From assembly GCA_025924755.1 (NCBI GenBank), contig JAICHT010000098.1:1-11411 (forward strand): a DNA stretch of 11,411 nucleotides. The letters run 5' to 3'. The position numbers were made by a program, and so were the translations under genes. Under the pieces are notes generated by a model that did no database searches, was not told the origin of the DNA, and worked only from the letters and a program-made list of their open reading frames with translations. Origin of the DNA: Chitinophagaceae bacterium (GTDB taxonomy: Bacteria > Bacteroidota > Bacteroidia > Chitinophagales > Chitinophagaceae). Numbering within the stretch: the first letter of the stretch is position 1; the number at the start of each line of letters is the position of its first letter. This document shows positions 1-7,162 of the stretch, piece after piece.

Positions 1-904
1 CATGGGCACTCCCGAATTTGCGGTAGCCTCGTTAGCGGCTTTACTACATGCGGGATGTACCATTGCAGGCGTAGTTACTGCCCCGGATAAACCTGCAGGA
101 AGAGGAATGAAAGTGCAGGAAAGTGCCGTAAAAAAATTTGCTTCTGAAAATGGATTAAAATTACTACAACCGGAAAAGCTTAAAAATCCTGCATTTATTT
201 CTGAGTTGCAATCTTTGAATGCCGATTTGCAAATTGTAGTAGCATTCCGCATGTTGCCCGAAATTGTATGGAATATGCCACCAATGGGCACTATTAATTT
301 ACACGGATCGCTACTGCCTCAATACCGCGGCGCAGCTCCTATTAACTGGGCTATCATTAATGGAGAAAAAGAAACAGGTGTTACCACTTTCAAGCTGCAA
401 CACCAAATTGATACCGGCGATATTTTGCTACAGGAAAAAATAAATATTGGTGAAGATGAAACTGCCGGAGAACTGCACGATAAAATGAAGGAAGCAGGTG
501 CCAATTTATTAGTAAAAACGGTGAAAGGTTTAGCTGACGAATCGCTAAAAGAAATTCCGCAAGCTGCTATTGAACAAGAGATCAAACATGCGCCAAAAAT
601 TTATACTGCCACGTGTAAGATTGACTGGAATCACAGTATGCAGTCTATTCATGATTTAATACGGGGATTGTCCCCATATCCCGGAGCCTTTACTTACTTA
701 AATGAAAAAATACTTAAAATTTTTAAAAGTAAAAAAGAAGCAGCAGCCCCAATTCAATCAGCAGGAGATATTGAAACCGATCATAAAACCTATTTAAAGT
801 TTGCCTGCAACGATGGCTATATTTATATACTGGAAATGCAACTGGAAGGTAAAAAGAGAATGTACATAGAAGACTTTCTCAGAGGTTATAAGATCAATTC
901 ATAA
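1..904 (+). CDS. fmt: Methionyl-tRNA formyltransferase, 5'-truncated by window edge
   Basis: Transfers a formyl group from 10-formyl-tetrahydrofolate to the amino group of Met-tRNA(fMet), making the initiator tRNA in the cytosol. The visible 300 residues start at the MGTPEFAV motif. In this family that motif normally follows a first beta strand of about five or six residues, so the true start probably lies just left of the window and the ATG at base 2 is internal. The formyltransferase signature is clear: INLHGSLLPQYRGAAPI at residues 98-113 with the catalytic Asn99 and His101, then IDTGD ending in the conserved Asp140. Residues from about 205 to 300 form the C-terminal tRNA-binding domain, including the usual IDW and RGLSPYPGA segments. 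The gene converges on czcA with a shared terminator between them. Identification is secure; only the N-terminus is missing. Confidence 0.97.
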   Translation, partial: MGTPEFAVASLAALLHAGCTIAGVVTAPDKPAGRGMKVQESAVKKFASENGLKLLQPEKLKNPAFISELQSLNADLQIVVAFRMLPEIVWNMPPMGTINLHGSLLPQYRGAAPINWAIINGEKETGVTTFKLQHQIDTGDILLQEKINIGEDETAGELHDKMKEAGANLLVKTVKGLADESLKEIPQAAIEQEIKHAPKIYTATCKIDWNHSMQSIHDLIRGLSPYPGAFTYLNEKILKIFKSKKEAAAPIQSAGDIETDHKTYLKFACNDGYIYILEMQLEGKKRMYIEDFLRGYKINS

Positions 905-941
905 CAGTAATATTAAATCGTTTGCGCATCAGCGTTATAGT

Positions 942-974
942 AAAAAGGCAGCACAATTGCGCTGCCATTTTTTT
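942..974. terminator. Bidirectional hairpin terminator between fmt and czcA
   Basis: GGCAGC (947-952) pairs with GCTGCC (961-966), with a short CAATTG core in the loop. A run of seven T follows on the plus strand (968-974) and five A precede the stem (942-946), giving a T run on the minus strand. It lies 40 bp after the fmt stop and just past the czcA stop, so it can serve both convergent genes as a factor-independent terminator. Confidence 0.85.
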
Positions 975-987
975 AATGCTTTTGCTC

Positions 988-3900
988 TTAATCCATCTCC
1001 TGGCCCAGTTTACGATATCCTACAAAAAAGAATAACGGGAATACCAGCAATGTCAATATAGTAGCGGTTATCAGGCCACCTATAACCACAATAGCTAATG
1101 GTTTGGATGTTTCTGAACCAATACCATGCGATAAAGCAGCGGGCATTAAACCAATTGCCGCCATCAATGCCGTCATTACTACAGGCCGTACTCTTGCACG
1201 TACACCCTCTCCTATTGCATGCCCCAGGGAATGGTGGTTAAATTCGTGCTTTTTTATTCGTTGTAAATTATTTTTAAAGACAGAAATCAGTATCACACCA
1301 TTTTGTATGCAAATACCAAACAACGCAATAAACCCGATACCGGCTGATATACTGAAATTGGTACCAGAAATAAGCAAAGCCGCGATACCGCCGATAATAG
1401 CAAACGGCACGTTCAGCAACACCATTCCTGCATCTTTTACATTACCAAACATTACAAACAATATCAAAAAGATTATGAGCAAACTAATTGGCACTACCTG
1501 CATCAATCGCTTGGAAGCCCGTTGCTGGTTTTCAAAATCACCAGCCCATTGCATTTCATATCCTTTGTCTAAATGCACGGCCTGGTTTACTTTGGCCTGC
1601 GCTTCTGTTACGGTGCTTCCCATATCACGGCCTCTTACAGAAAACTTCACTGCGCTGTATCTGCGGTTATCATCTCTGAAAATAATACTGGGTCCATCGA
1701 GCCGCTCGATAGTAGCAATATTTTTTATAGGCACCTGCGCACCTCTTAAGGTGGGCACCATTAAATTACTAATAGCTTCTGCATTGTTGCGATAGGCTTC
1801 TTCATACCGTAATCGTAATTGAAATCTTTTTTCGCCTTCGTATATCTGTGAGACCCCTTTACCACCAATGGCCATCTCAATAATAGCATTGGCATCGGCA
1901 GTAGTGACACCATATAATGCCATTTTGTTTTGATCTAAATCTATCCGTAATTCCGGTTGGCCAAGGTTCCGGATTACACCTAAGTCTGCCACACCTTGTA
2001 TGTGTTTCATTTCATCATATACCTGGTTGGCTTTGCCTTCCAAATACGGCAAACTATCCCCATAAATTTTTACTACTAAAGATCCTTTTACACCCGATAC
2101 GGCTTCTTCCACGTTATCCATAATTGGTTGAGAAAAGTTGAGGTCAATACCCGGAAAAACACCTAACTTTTTCTGCATCTGTGCGATCAGTTCTTCTTTT
2201 GATATCCCACTCTTCCATTCTTTTTTCGGGTATATGTCTACGTGAAATTCAATATTGTAAAAACCTGTGGCATCTGTACCATCGTTAGGCCGTCCGGTTT
2301 GCGACATTACCTGTTTTACTTCGGGAAATTGGCGGATTATCCCTCTCATTTTATTGGCAATATCTCTCGACTCATCCAGCGAAACACTCAGCGGACAGGT
2401 AGCACGAATATATATGGCGCCTTCATCCAGTTCGGGCAAAAATTCCGTACCTAAAAATTTAAACATAAAGAAACCAATTGCCACCACAGCAACAGCTGAT
2501 AACAGTGTAACTTTTTTATGGTGATACGTCCAGTTAAACATGCGCATCACACCATTGGTGATGCCTTCCACAAACCGGTTGTGTTTTTCTTTTACATTCT
2601 TTTTTAACAATAAACTGCTTAATAATGGCACCAGTGTGAGCGTTAATATAAGTGCACCCAGCAGCGCAAAGCCTAATGTCCATGCAAGTGGCGAAAACAT
2701 TTTCCCTTCTACTTTTTGAAAAGAAAAAATTGGTAATAAAGCGGCGATAATAATTAGCTTCGAAAAGAAGATCGCTTTTCCTAACTCGCCACCGGTATTT
2801 TTAATAATTCCCAGCTTTGATAATTTATTGAAGCGTTCCATACCTACCTGGTGGGCCCGTTGATCCAGCAATACGAATATGCCTTCCACCATTACTACGG
2901 CGCCATCTATGATGATACCAAAATCAATAGCCCCCATAGAAAGCAGGTTGGCGCTCATGCCTTTTAATGTGAGACATATGAATGCAAAAAGCAACGCCAG
3001 TGGTATCACTATCGCTACGGTAATGGTAGTTCGCCAATCTGCCATAAAAAGAAATACGATAACGGTTACGAAGATGATGCCTTCCATCATATTGTGCAGT
3101 ACCGTATGCGTAGCAAATTCAATTAAATTATCCCGATTATAAAACGTATTTATTTTAACGTCACCCGGAAGAACTTTGTCGTTCAGGTAATTGATTTTCG
3201 CTTCTACCCTTTTAATAACATCGCTTGGATTTTCTCCTTTGCGCATCACTATAATGCCTTCCACCACATCATTCTGCTTATCGCGGCCCACCTGCCCCAA
3301 CCTTGGTAAACTCGATACATTTACATCGGCTACATCTTTTACAAAAATGGGCGTGCCATTAATATTATCTACTATGATATTTCCTATTTCTTCTACATTA
3401 TTGATCAGGCCGATACCACGTACTACATAGGCCTGAGAATTATCTACAATTACATCCCCGCCTACATTGATATTACTTTTTGATGCAGCATTGTACACAT
3501 CCAATGGTGATATGCCATAAGAAGCAAGCTTTAATGGATTCACCTTGATTTCATAAGTCTTTACTTCTCCACCAAAACTTACCACATCGCCTACGCCCGG
3601 AACACCTAAAAACTGTCTTTCAATTACCCAATCCTGCAAGGTTTTTAGTTCCTGTACGGTTTTAGTATTGCTTTTTAAAGTATACCGGAAAATTTCGCCG
3701 GTAGGCCCTGTAGGTGGCTGTACATCTGGGTCGGCACCTTCTGGTAATTGTACACTGCGCAATAAATTGTTGACCTGCTGGCGGGCAAACGGATCATCTA
3801 CATTATCTTCAAAAATTACTTTTACTACCGACAATCCGAAAACTGTAGTTGACCGTACCGACTCTTTTTTCTGAGTAGGATTCATAGCTACTTCAATCGG

Positions 3901-4110
3901 TATGGTCACAAATTTTTCTACTTCCTCGGCGCTTCTTCCGGGCCATTGGGTGATGATAGTAATTTGCGTGTTGGTTACATCCGGAAATGCTTCAATGGGT
4001 ATATTTTTAAATGCTATTACTCCCCATATAATTAAAACCACCGTTGCTAAAAAAATAAACAGTCGGTTCTTTAATGAAAAGGCAATAACTTTTTTTATGG
4101 CTTTAAACAT
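988..4110 (-). CDS. czcA: CzcA-type heavy-metal efflux RND transporter, inner-membrane pump
   Basis: Proton-driven pump of the heavy-metal efflux RND family, 1040 residues, the usual length. TM1 lies at about residues 13-34. A large periplasmic domain follows, then a membrane bundle at about 335-540, a second periplasmic loop beginning near the FLPELDEGA segment, and the C-terminal membrane bundle. In TM4 the sequence DFGIIIDGAVVMVE (396-409) carries the Asp396, Asp402 and Glu409 pattern of CzcA/CnrA proton-relay residues. CusA-type Cu/Ag pumps instead have a GAMVDAA-like segment. Divalent cations (Zn, Co, Cd or Ni) are therefore the more likely substrates, although the exact ion cannot be read from sequence. 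The ATG at 4110 starts 14 bp after the czcB stop, and the gene is last in a czcC-czcB-czcA operon. An ORF of about 230 codons on the opposite strand is only a shadow. Confidence 0.95.
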   Translation of the reverse strand: MFKAIKKVIAFSLKNRLFIFLATVVLIIWGVIAFKNIPIEAFPDVTNTQITIITQWPGRSAEEVEKFVTIPIEVAMNPTQKKESVRSTTVFGLSVVKVIFEDNVDDPFARQQVNNLLRSVQLPEGADPDVQPPTGPTGEIFRYTLKSNTKTVQELKTLQDWVIERQFLGVPGVGDVVSFGGEVKTYEIKVNPLKLASYGISPLDVYNAASKSNINVGGDVIVDNSQAYVVRGIGLINNVEEIGNIIVDNINGTPIFVKDVADVNVSSLPRLGQVGRDKQNDVVEGIIVMRKGENPSDVIKRVEAKINYLNDKVLPGDVKINTFYNRDNLIEFATHTVLHNMMEGIIFVTVIVFLFMADWRTTITVAIVIPLALLFAFICLTLKGMSANLLSMGAIDFGIIIDGAVVMVEGIFVLLDQRAHQVGMERFNKLSKLGIIKNTGGELGKAIFFSKLIIIAALLPIFSFQKVEGKMFSPLAWTLGFALLGALILTLTLVPLLSSLLLKKNVKEKHNRFVEGITNGVMRMFNWTYHHKKVTLLSAVAVVAIGFFMFKFLGTEFLPELDEGAIYIRATCPLSVSLDESRDIANKMRGIIRQFPEVKQVMSQTGRPNDGTDATGFYNIEFHVDIYPKKEWKSGISKEELIAQMQKKLGVFPGIDLNFSQPIMDNVEEAVSGVKGSLVVKIYGDSLPYLEGKANQVYDEMKHIQGVADLGVIRNLGQPELRIDLDQNKMALYGVTTADANAIIEMAIGGKGVSQIYEGEKRFQLRLRYEEAYRNNAEAISNLMVPTLRGAQVPIKNIATIERLDGPSIIFRDDNRRYSAVKFSVRGRDMGSTVTEAQAKVNQAVHLDKGYEMQWAGDFENQQRASKRLMQVVPISLLIIFLILFVMFGNVKDAGMVLLNVPFAIIGGIAALLISGTNFSISAGIGFIALFGICIQNGVILISVFKNNLQRIKKHEFNHHSLGHAIGEGVRARVRPVVMTALMAAIGLMPAALSHGIGSETSKPLAIVVIGGLITATILTLLVFPLFFFVGYRKLGQEMD

Positions 4111-4124
4111 AATTTCTTTTTTGT

Positions 4125-5213
4125 CTATTTGCTATTTAATGCCTGGTAGAGAAATACCTGCGAGTTGGTTACCACTTCATCGCCAGCATTAAGCCCGGTA
4201 ATAAAAGCTTTTGTATCCACTCTTTTTAAAACCTCCACTTCTTTAGTTTCCAGCTTATTTCCGTTTTTTACTACCACGTAATTGTTACTATTGTCCAGTA
4301 CTATAGCCTGCGATGGAATGGACAATACTTTATTATCAGAGGGTTTGCCATTTACTTTTATAGTAGCAAACATTTCAGGTTTTAATTCTCCGTTTGCATT
4401 GTTCATACTGATACGCACTTTCATGGTACGTGTGGCAGGGTCAAGTACGTTATAAATTTTATCAATCTTACCGGTGTAGTCTTTTTCCGGATCGGCCAGG
4501 GTGTTTACTTTTACTTCATCTCCCAAATGAATATTGTTCATATCGGCTTCGTACACATTTGCAATTACCCATACATTTGAGAGATCAGCTACGGCAAAAA
4601 GATCTGCATTATTATCAGCCCGAACCTCCGAATTATTAGTAATGTTTTTTTCGATGATATAACCACTTAGCGGCGCTTTTACCACATATGCCGCATTGTT
4701 ACCGCCGGTAACTGACGACACCTGTTTAGCACGATTTAGTTCCGACTTTGCTTTGTTATATTCGATCTGTGCATTGATGTAATCCTGCTCTGTAGCGAGT
4801 TTGCCATCATATAAGTCTTTAGTGGTTTGCAAACTTTTCTTTGCCATTGCCACATTAGATTCTGCCAGTGATAAATCGTTGGAGGTTCCGGCTACTTCCG
4901 TACTTTGTATAATAGCCAAGGTTTGCCCCTGCTTTACATAGTCGCCCAATTCTACATGTACATTTCGTACTTTACCACTTACCAATGCATATACTTTGGC
5001 TTGTTTGCTTTCGTTGGGTTGAATTTTACCATTCAGCTTTATTACATCAGCAACATCTGCAGTTACGGCCTGAGCAGTTTGAATATGTTTTATAATACTA
5101 TCTGATATTGCATTTTCGGTAGCAGGTGGCGCTTGCGCTTCATGAGTGCTACACGAAAAAGTAGTTACTGCCAAAAACAATGCAACACTCAATAACTTTA
5201 TAGATTTCATCAT
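4125..5213 (-). CDS. czcB: CzcB-like periplasmic adaptor (membrane fusion) lipoprotein of RND efflux
   Basis: Links the CzcA pump to the CzcC channel across the periplasm. I chose the ATG at 5213 (362 residues), with another ATG directly after it at 5210. An upstream TTG at 5246 extends the frame but would overlap czcC and put extra residues before the signal peptide. The hydrophobic leader ends in TFSC with Cys21, a loose lipobox, so the protein is probably a lipoprotein. The adaptor architecture is plain. A biotinyl-lipoyl half (SGKVRNVHVELGDYVKQGQ) is followed by a helical hairpin with regular Leu/Ala/Lys spacing, then the second lipoyl half (APLSGYIIEKN). Next come a beta-barrel domain and a membrane-proximal domain ending in GDEVVTNSQ. 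The gap to czcC is 7 bp and to czcA 14 bp, so the three are probably co-transcribed. No His-rich metal-binding N-terminal extension is seen. Confidence 0.93.
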   Translation of the reverse strand: MMKSIKLLSVALFLAVTTFSCSTHEAQAPPATENAISDSIIKHIQTAQAVTADVADVIKLNGKIQPNESKQAKVYALVSGKVRNVHVELGDYVKQGQTLAIIQSTEVAGTSNDLSLAESNVAMAKKSLQTTKDLYDGKLATEQDYINAQIEYNKAKSELNRAKQVSSVTGGNNAAYVVKAPLSGYIIEKNITNNSEVRADNNADLFAVADLSNVWVIANVYEADMNNIHLGDEVKVNTLADPEKDYTGKIDKIYNVLDPATRTMKVRISMNNANGELKPEMFATIKVNGKPSDNKVLSIPSQAIVLDNSNNYVVVKNGNKLETKEVEVLKRVDTKAFITGLNAGDEVVTNSQVFLYQALNSK

Positions 5214-5220
5214 TGTATTA

Positions 5221-6510
5221 TTAGTAGTTAAGTAAGGTTTTACCAATGGTAAAATTTAGCGCTTCAATAGCTTGCATCCGGTCGTTTTGCAGCCCGTTTA
5301 TTTGTAAAATATTTTGTTTGTACGATTCGTAGAAATCCGTAAACTCCAGCATACTAATGTTTCTTTTTTGAAAATTTTCGGTAATGCTTTTTAGCAAAAG
5401 CTCAAACTTATTTCTAAAATCAGGGTCAATAGACTGAAGAAGCTTATCGGTATTTAATGCTTTTATATATGCTTTCTGCACTTCATTTTCTACCACAAAT
5501 GTTTGCTTGTCCAGCAACAGTTTGCTTTGGTCTATATCATTTTTTGCAGCTTTGATGTTGCCCTGGTTGCGGTTAAAAAAAGGCAGGTCGATTGCCATAT
5601 TAAAGAAGGAAGCACTTTCCACAAAGCTTCCCCGTTTATCGAAGCTTGCGCCTAAAGAAAGATCGGGCACAGCCAATGCTTTTTGCAACGTATAATTTTG
5701 GCGGCTGTATAATAAATTATTTTGTGCCAATTTTAAATCGTACCGGTTGGCATAGGCTGTATCAATCAAACTTTGCAAAGGCGTTGCCTTTACAGATGGA
5801 ATAGCTGCTACGTTGATATCAGATTGCGGAACAAACCATGTATGATTATTTTGCAAGAGCAATTGCATCTCAGCTTCCACGTCATTAAACTGGTTTTGCA
5901 GCGAAGTTTGCTCTGCTTTTAAGCTGTATAAAAGTGATTGTATTCGCACCGCATCTTTTAACGTGACCTCGCCTTTTGCTTCCAGTGTTTGGTAGCTGCT
6001 ATTGAGGCTTTCCAGTGAAGCAATTTGCACATTATATGCATTGATGGAATTCTGGAAAAAGTAAGCCTGGTAAAAGTCGCTACGCAACGTGTACCGCAAT
6101 GTTCTCAACAAATCGAATAAGCGGTTTTGCGCCAGCGCCACATTCGTTTCGGCCAATTTAACCTGCTTATTGCGCTTGCCAGCCAATAGTATCAATTGCT
6201 GAACGCCAGCAATGTATTCGCCGGTTTTATTACTTATATCAAAGTATTTGTTTTGCTGCGGATTATATATGTCACCTGTAAACTGAAAGTTTGGATTGTT
6301 GAAAAGCTTTGCTTGTATTACTTGCGCCTGCGCAATACTTACATTGTACTTTTCTGCTAAAAGCGATACATTTTTTTCAGCAAATATTTTTTCGGCTTCC
6401 GGTAGTGTAATCCGCAATGTATCCTGCGCCGGAGCATATAAAAAGCAAAGCAAAGAAAATACGATCAGGAAAGTTTGCCGCTTTCTATTATTAAACTTCT
6501 TCATTCGCAT
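5221..6510 (-). CDS. czcC: CzcC-like TolC-family outer-membrane efflux channel
   Basis: Outer-membrane factor of the tripartite metal exporter, 429 residues from the ATG at 6510. A second in-frame ATG at 6504 gives the more usual MKKF start and is equally possible. A signal peptide with a basic start and a hydrophobic stretch ends near YAPAQ. Two tandem outer-membrane-efflux repeats follow: the first around TLPEAEKIFAEKNVSLLAEK to the QLILLAGKRNKQV segment, the second from about SLIDTAYANRYDLKLAQNN through DLPFFNRNQGNIKAAK. Long Gln/Asn/Ala-rich amphipathic helices match the TolC alpha-barrel. Seven bases separate its stop from the czcB start. A 91-bp gap with a candidate promoter lies upstream, so it is the likely first gene of the czcCBA transcript, perhaps with readthrough from the small gene before it. 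Confidence 0.93.
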   Translation of the reverse strand: MRMKKFNNRKRQTFLIVFSLLCFLYAPAQDTLRITLPEAEKIFAEKNVSLLAEKYNVSIAQAQVIQAKLFNNPNFQFTGDIYNPQQNKYFDISNKTGEYIAGVQQLILLAGKRNKQVKLAETNVALAQNRLFDLLRTLRYTLRSDFYQAYFFQNSINAYNVQIASLESLNSSYQTLEAKGEVTLKDAVRIQSLLYSLKAEQTSLQNQFNDVEAEMQLLLQNNHTWFVPQSDINVAAIPSVKATPLQSLIDTAYANRYDLKLAQNNLLYSRQNYTLQKALAVPDLSLGASFDKRGSFVESASFFNMAIDLPFFNRNQGNIKAAKNDIDQSKLLLDKQTFVVENEVQKAYIKALNTDKLLQSIDPDFRNKFELLLKSITENFQKRNISMLEFTDFYESYKQNILQINGLQNDRMQAIEALNFTIGKTLLNY

Positions 6511-6531
6511 AAATTAAATATACAGTTATTA

Positions 6532-6562
6532 CAACAGTATTTGTTTGGCACTGGCTGTGCAA
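6532..6562 (-). promoter_or_regulatory. Candidate Bacteroidota-type promoter of czcCBA
   Basis: On the minus strand TACTGTTG (6539 down to 6532) matches the TAnnTTTG -7 element at all but one position. A TTG (6562 down to 6560) lies 20 bases upstream, a normal spacing for a -33 element. Transcription would start about 15-20 bases before the czcC ATG. The match is imperfect and unsupported by expression data. Confidence 0.35.
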
Positions 6563-6571
6563 GCCAACGTG
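6549..6571. repeat. Inverted repeat overlapping the candidate czcC promoter
   Basis: TGGCT (6552-6556) pairs with AGCCA (6562-6566) around the loop GTGCA. CAC (6549-6551) and GTG (6569-6571) extend the stem past a two-base bulge. No T run follows on either side, so it is not a typical terminator. It covers the proposed -33 element and part of the spacer, which would suit a repressor operator. It could also be chance. Confidence 0.4.
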
Positions 6572-6601
6572 TGGCAGCTATGAGGTAAATTCTTAAAAAA
6601 G

Positions 6602-6964
6602 CTATGAAAGTTCCGGTGGTGGAAGCTGAATATCAAAGAAAACAGCAGCCGGCTTTTGTTGTATATAGGGAGGGTACTTTATCTTTTGTTTTAAGTTAAT
6701 ATAAGCTTTGTTTAGTTCAACCACTTGCTGATAATAAACATACGTATCCGGCTTTGCCATATGAAAATAGCGGGCATTGTCATCATCCTCATCTTGCTGC
6801 GGCTCATGAGCATTTCCGTTGATAGTATGATCGATGTATTCCGCTAAAGAATTTACATCATACATCTGGCCATTTTTATCATACGTATCTACTTCATCTA
6901 CCTGCGCTATAAACATAGAGAAGTTGATATGGGATAATAATAGTATGAAAGCCAGAAACCTCAT
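6602..6964 (-). CDS. Small exported protein of unknown function beside czcCBA
   Basis: A 120-residue protein of no family I can name with confidence. I chose the ATG at 6964 rather than the frame's first ATG at 7003. The start MRFLAFILLLSHINFSMFIA then gives a clean hydrophobic export signal, and a promoter-like TATCTTTG lies just upstream inside the longer version. The mature part is acidic and hydrophilic, with a QQDEDDD cluster near residues 56-62. Several His and Met residues occur (HEPQ, FHM), there is no cysteine, and the C-terminus is proline-rich (LPPPE). Position and direction, 91 bp upstream of czcC, suggest a role linked to metal export, such as periplasmic metal binding. This is inference from neighbourhood only. 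Similar short proteins beside efflux genes in related bacteria are an impression from memory, not a checked result. Confidence 0.7.
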   Translation of the reverse strand: MRFLAFILLLSHINFSMFIAQVDEVDTYDKNGQMYDVNSLAEYIDHTINGNAHEPQQDEDDDNARYFHMAKPDTYVYYQQVVELNKAYINLKQKIKYPPYIQQKPAAVFFDIQLPPPELS

Positions 6965-6972
6965 TGCGGGTG

Positions 6973-6980
6973 CAAAGATA
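6973..6980 (-). promoter_or_regulatory. TAnnTTTG -7 element giving a near-leaderless transcript
   Basis: The minus strand reads TATCTTTG (6980 down to 6973), an exact match to the Bacteroidota TAnnTTTG -7 consensus. The ATG at 6964 begins eight bases after it, so transcription would start within a base or two of the start codon. No good TTG -33 element is present at 19-21 bases (ATG at 7003-7001), hinting at activator dependence. The element supports the shorter start of the small gene. Confidence 0.55.
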
Positions 6981-7017
6981 AAATGGCCGCCATGGAAGTG
7001 CATAGCAGAAAGACCTC

Positions 7018-7054
7018 ATAACATTACAATAACGCCTTATAACAGTTTAGTAAC
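7018..7054. promoter_or_regulatory. Four phased RTAAC direct repeats, candidate activator site
   Basis: ATAAC occurs at 7018-7022, 7029-7033 and 7039-7043, and GTAAC at 7050-7054. The start-to-start spacings are 11, 10 and 11 bases, about one helical turn each. The array lies roughly 50-90 bases upstream of the proposed start of the small metal-linked gene, in a 100-bp stretch with no gene. Tandem half-sites at 11-base spacing are the known binding pattern of OmpR/PhoB-family response regulators. Such regulators often control metal efflux genes. No regulator gene is in the window. Confidence 0.4.
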
Positions 7055-7106
7055 GTGCTGCAGTGAAGCAAAAAGACCATGTTGCAGATGGAATTTCAAA
7101 AGCTAT

Positions 7107-7148
7107 TTATATAAAAAGCTCCTGTTTATACAAGAGCTTTTTATATAA
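7107..7148 (-). terminator. Long hairpin terminator of the LysM gene
   Basis: A perfect 15-bp inverted repeat, 7107-7121 with 7134-7148, encloses a 12-base loop whose TGT and ACA can pair further around TTAT. The arms contain AAAAAGCTC and GAGCTTTTT, so the minus-strand 3' arm carries a T run. It begins 14 bp past the LysM stop on the minus strand. It insulates the LysM gene from the metal-efflux cluster. Confidence 0.75.
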
Positions 7149-7162
7149 GTTTCCGTTGCTGA

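Noticed and set aside
1103..1795. A 230-codon open frame on the plus strand opposite czcA, with several shorter ones
   Set aside because: They lie wholly within czcA, whose 1040-residue product is clearly conserved. Their translations show no domain and they are shadows of its codon pattern.
5214..5246. Upstream TTG start for czcB
   Set aside because: It would overlap the end of czcC and push the lipoprotein signal away from the N-terminus. The tandem ATGs at 5213/5210 fit better.
6965..7003. N-terminal extension MHFHGGHFIFAPA of the small protein, possibly metal-binding because of its His residues
   Set aside because: It coincides with an exact TAnnTTTG element and precedes a clean signal sequence. 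It is most likely untranslated promoter DNA.
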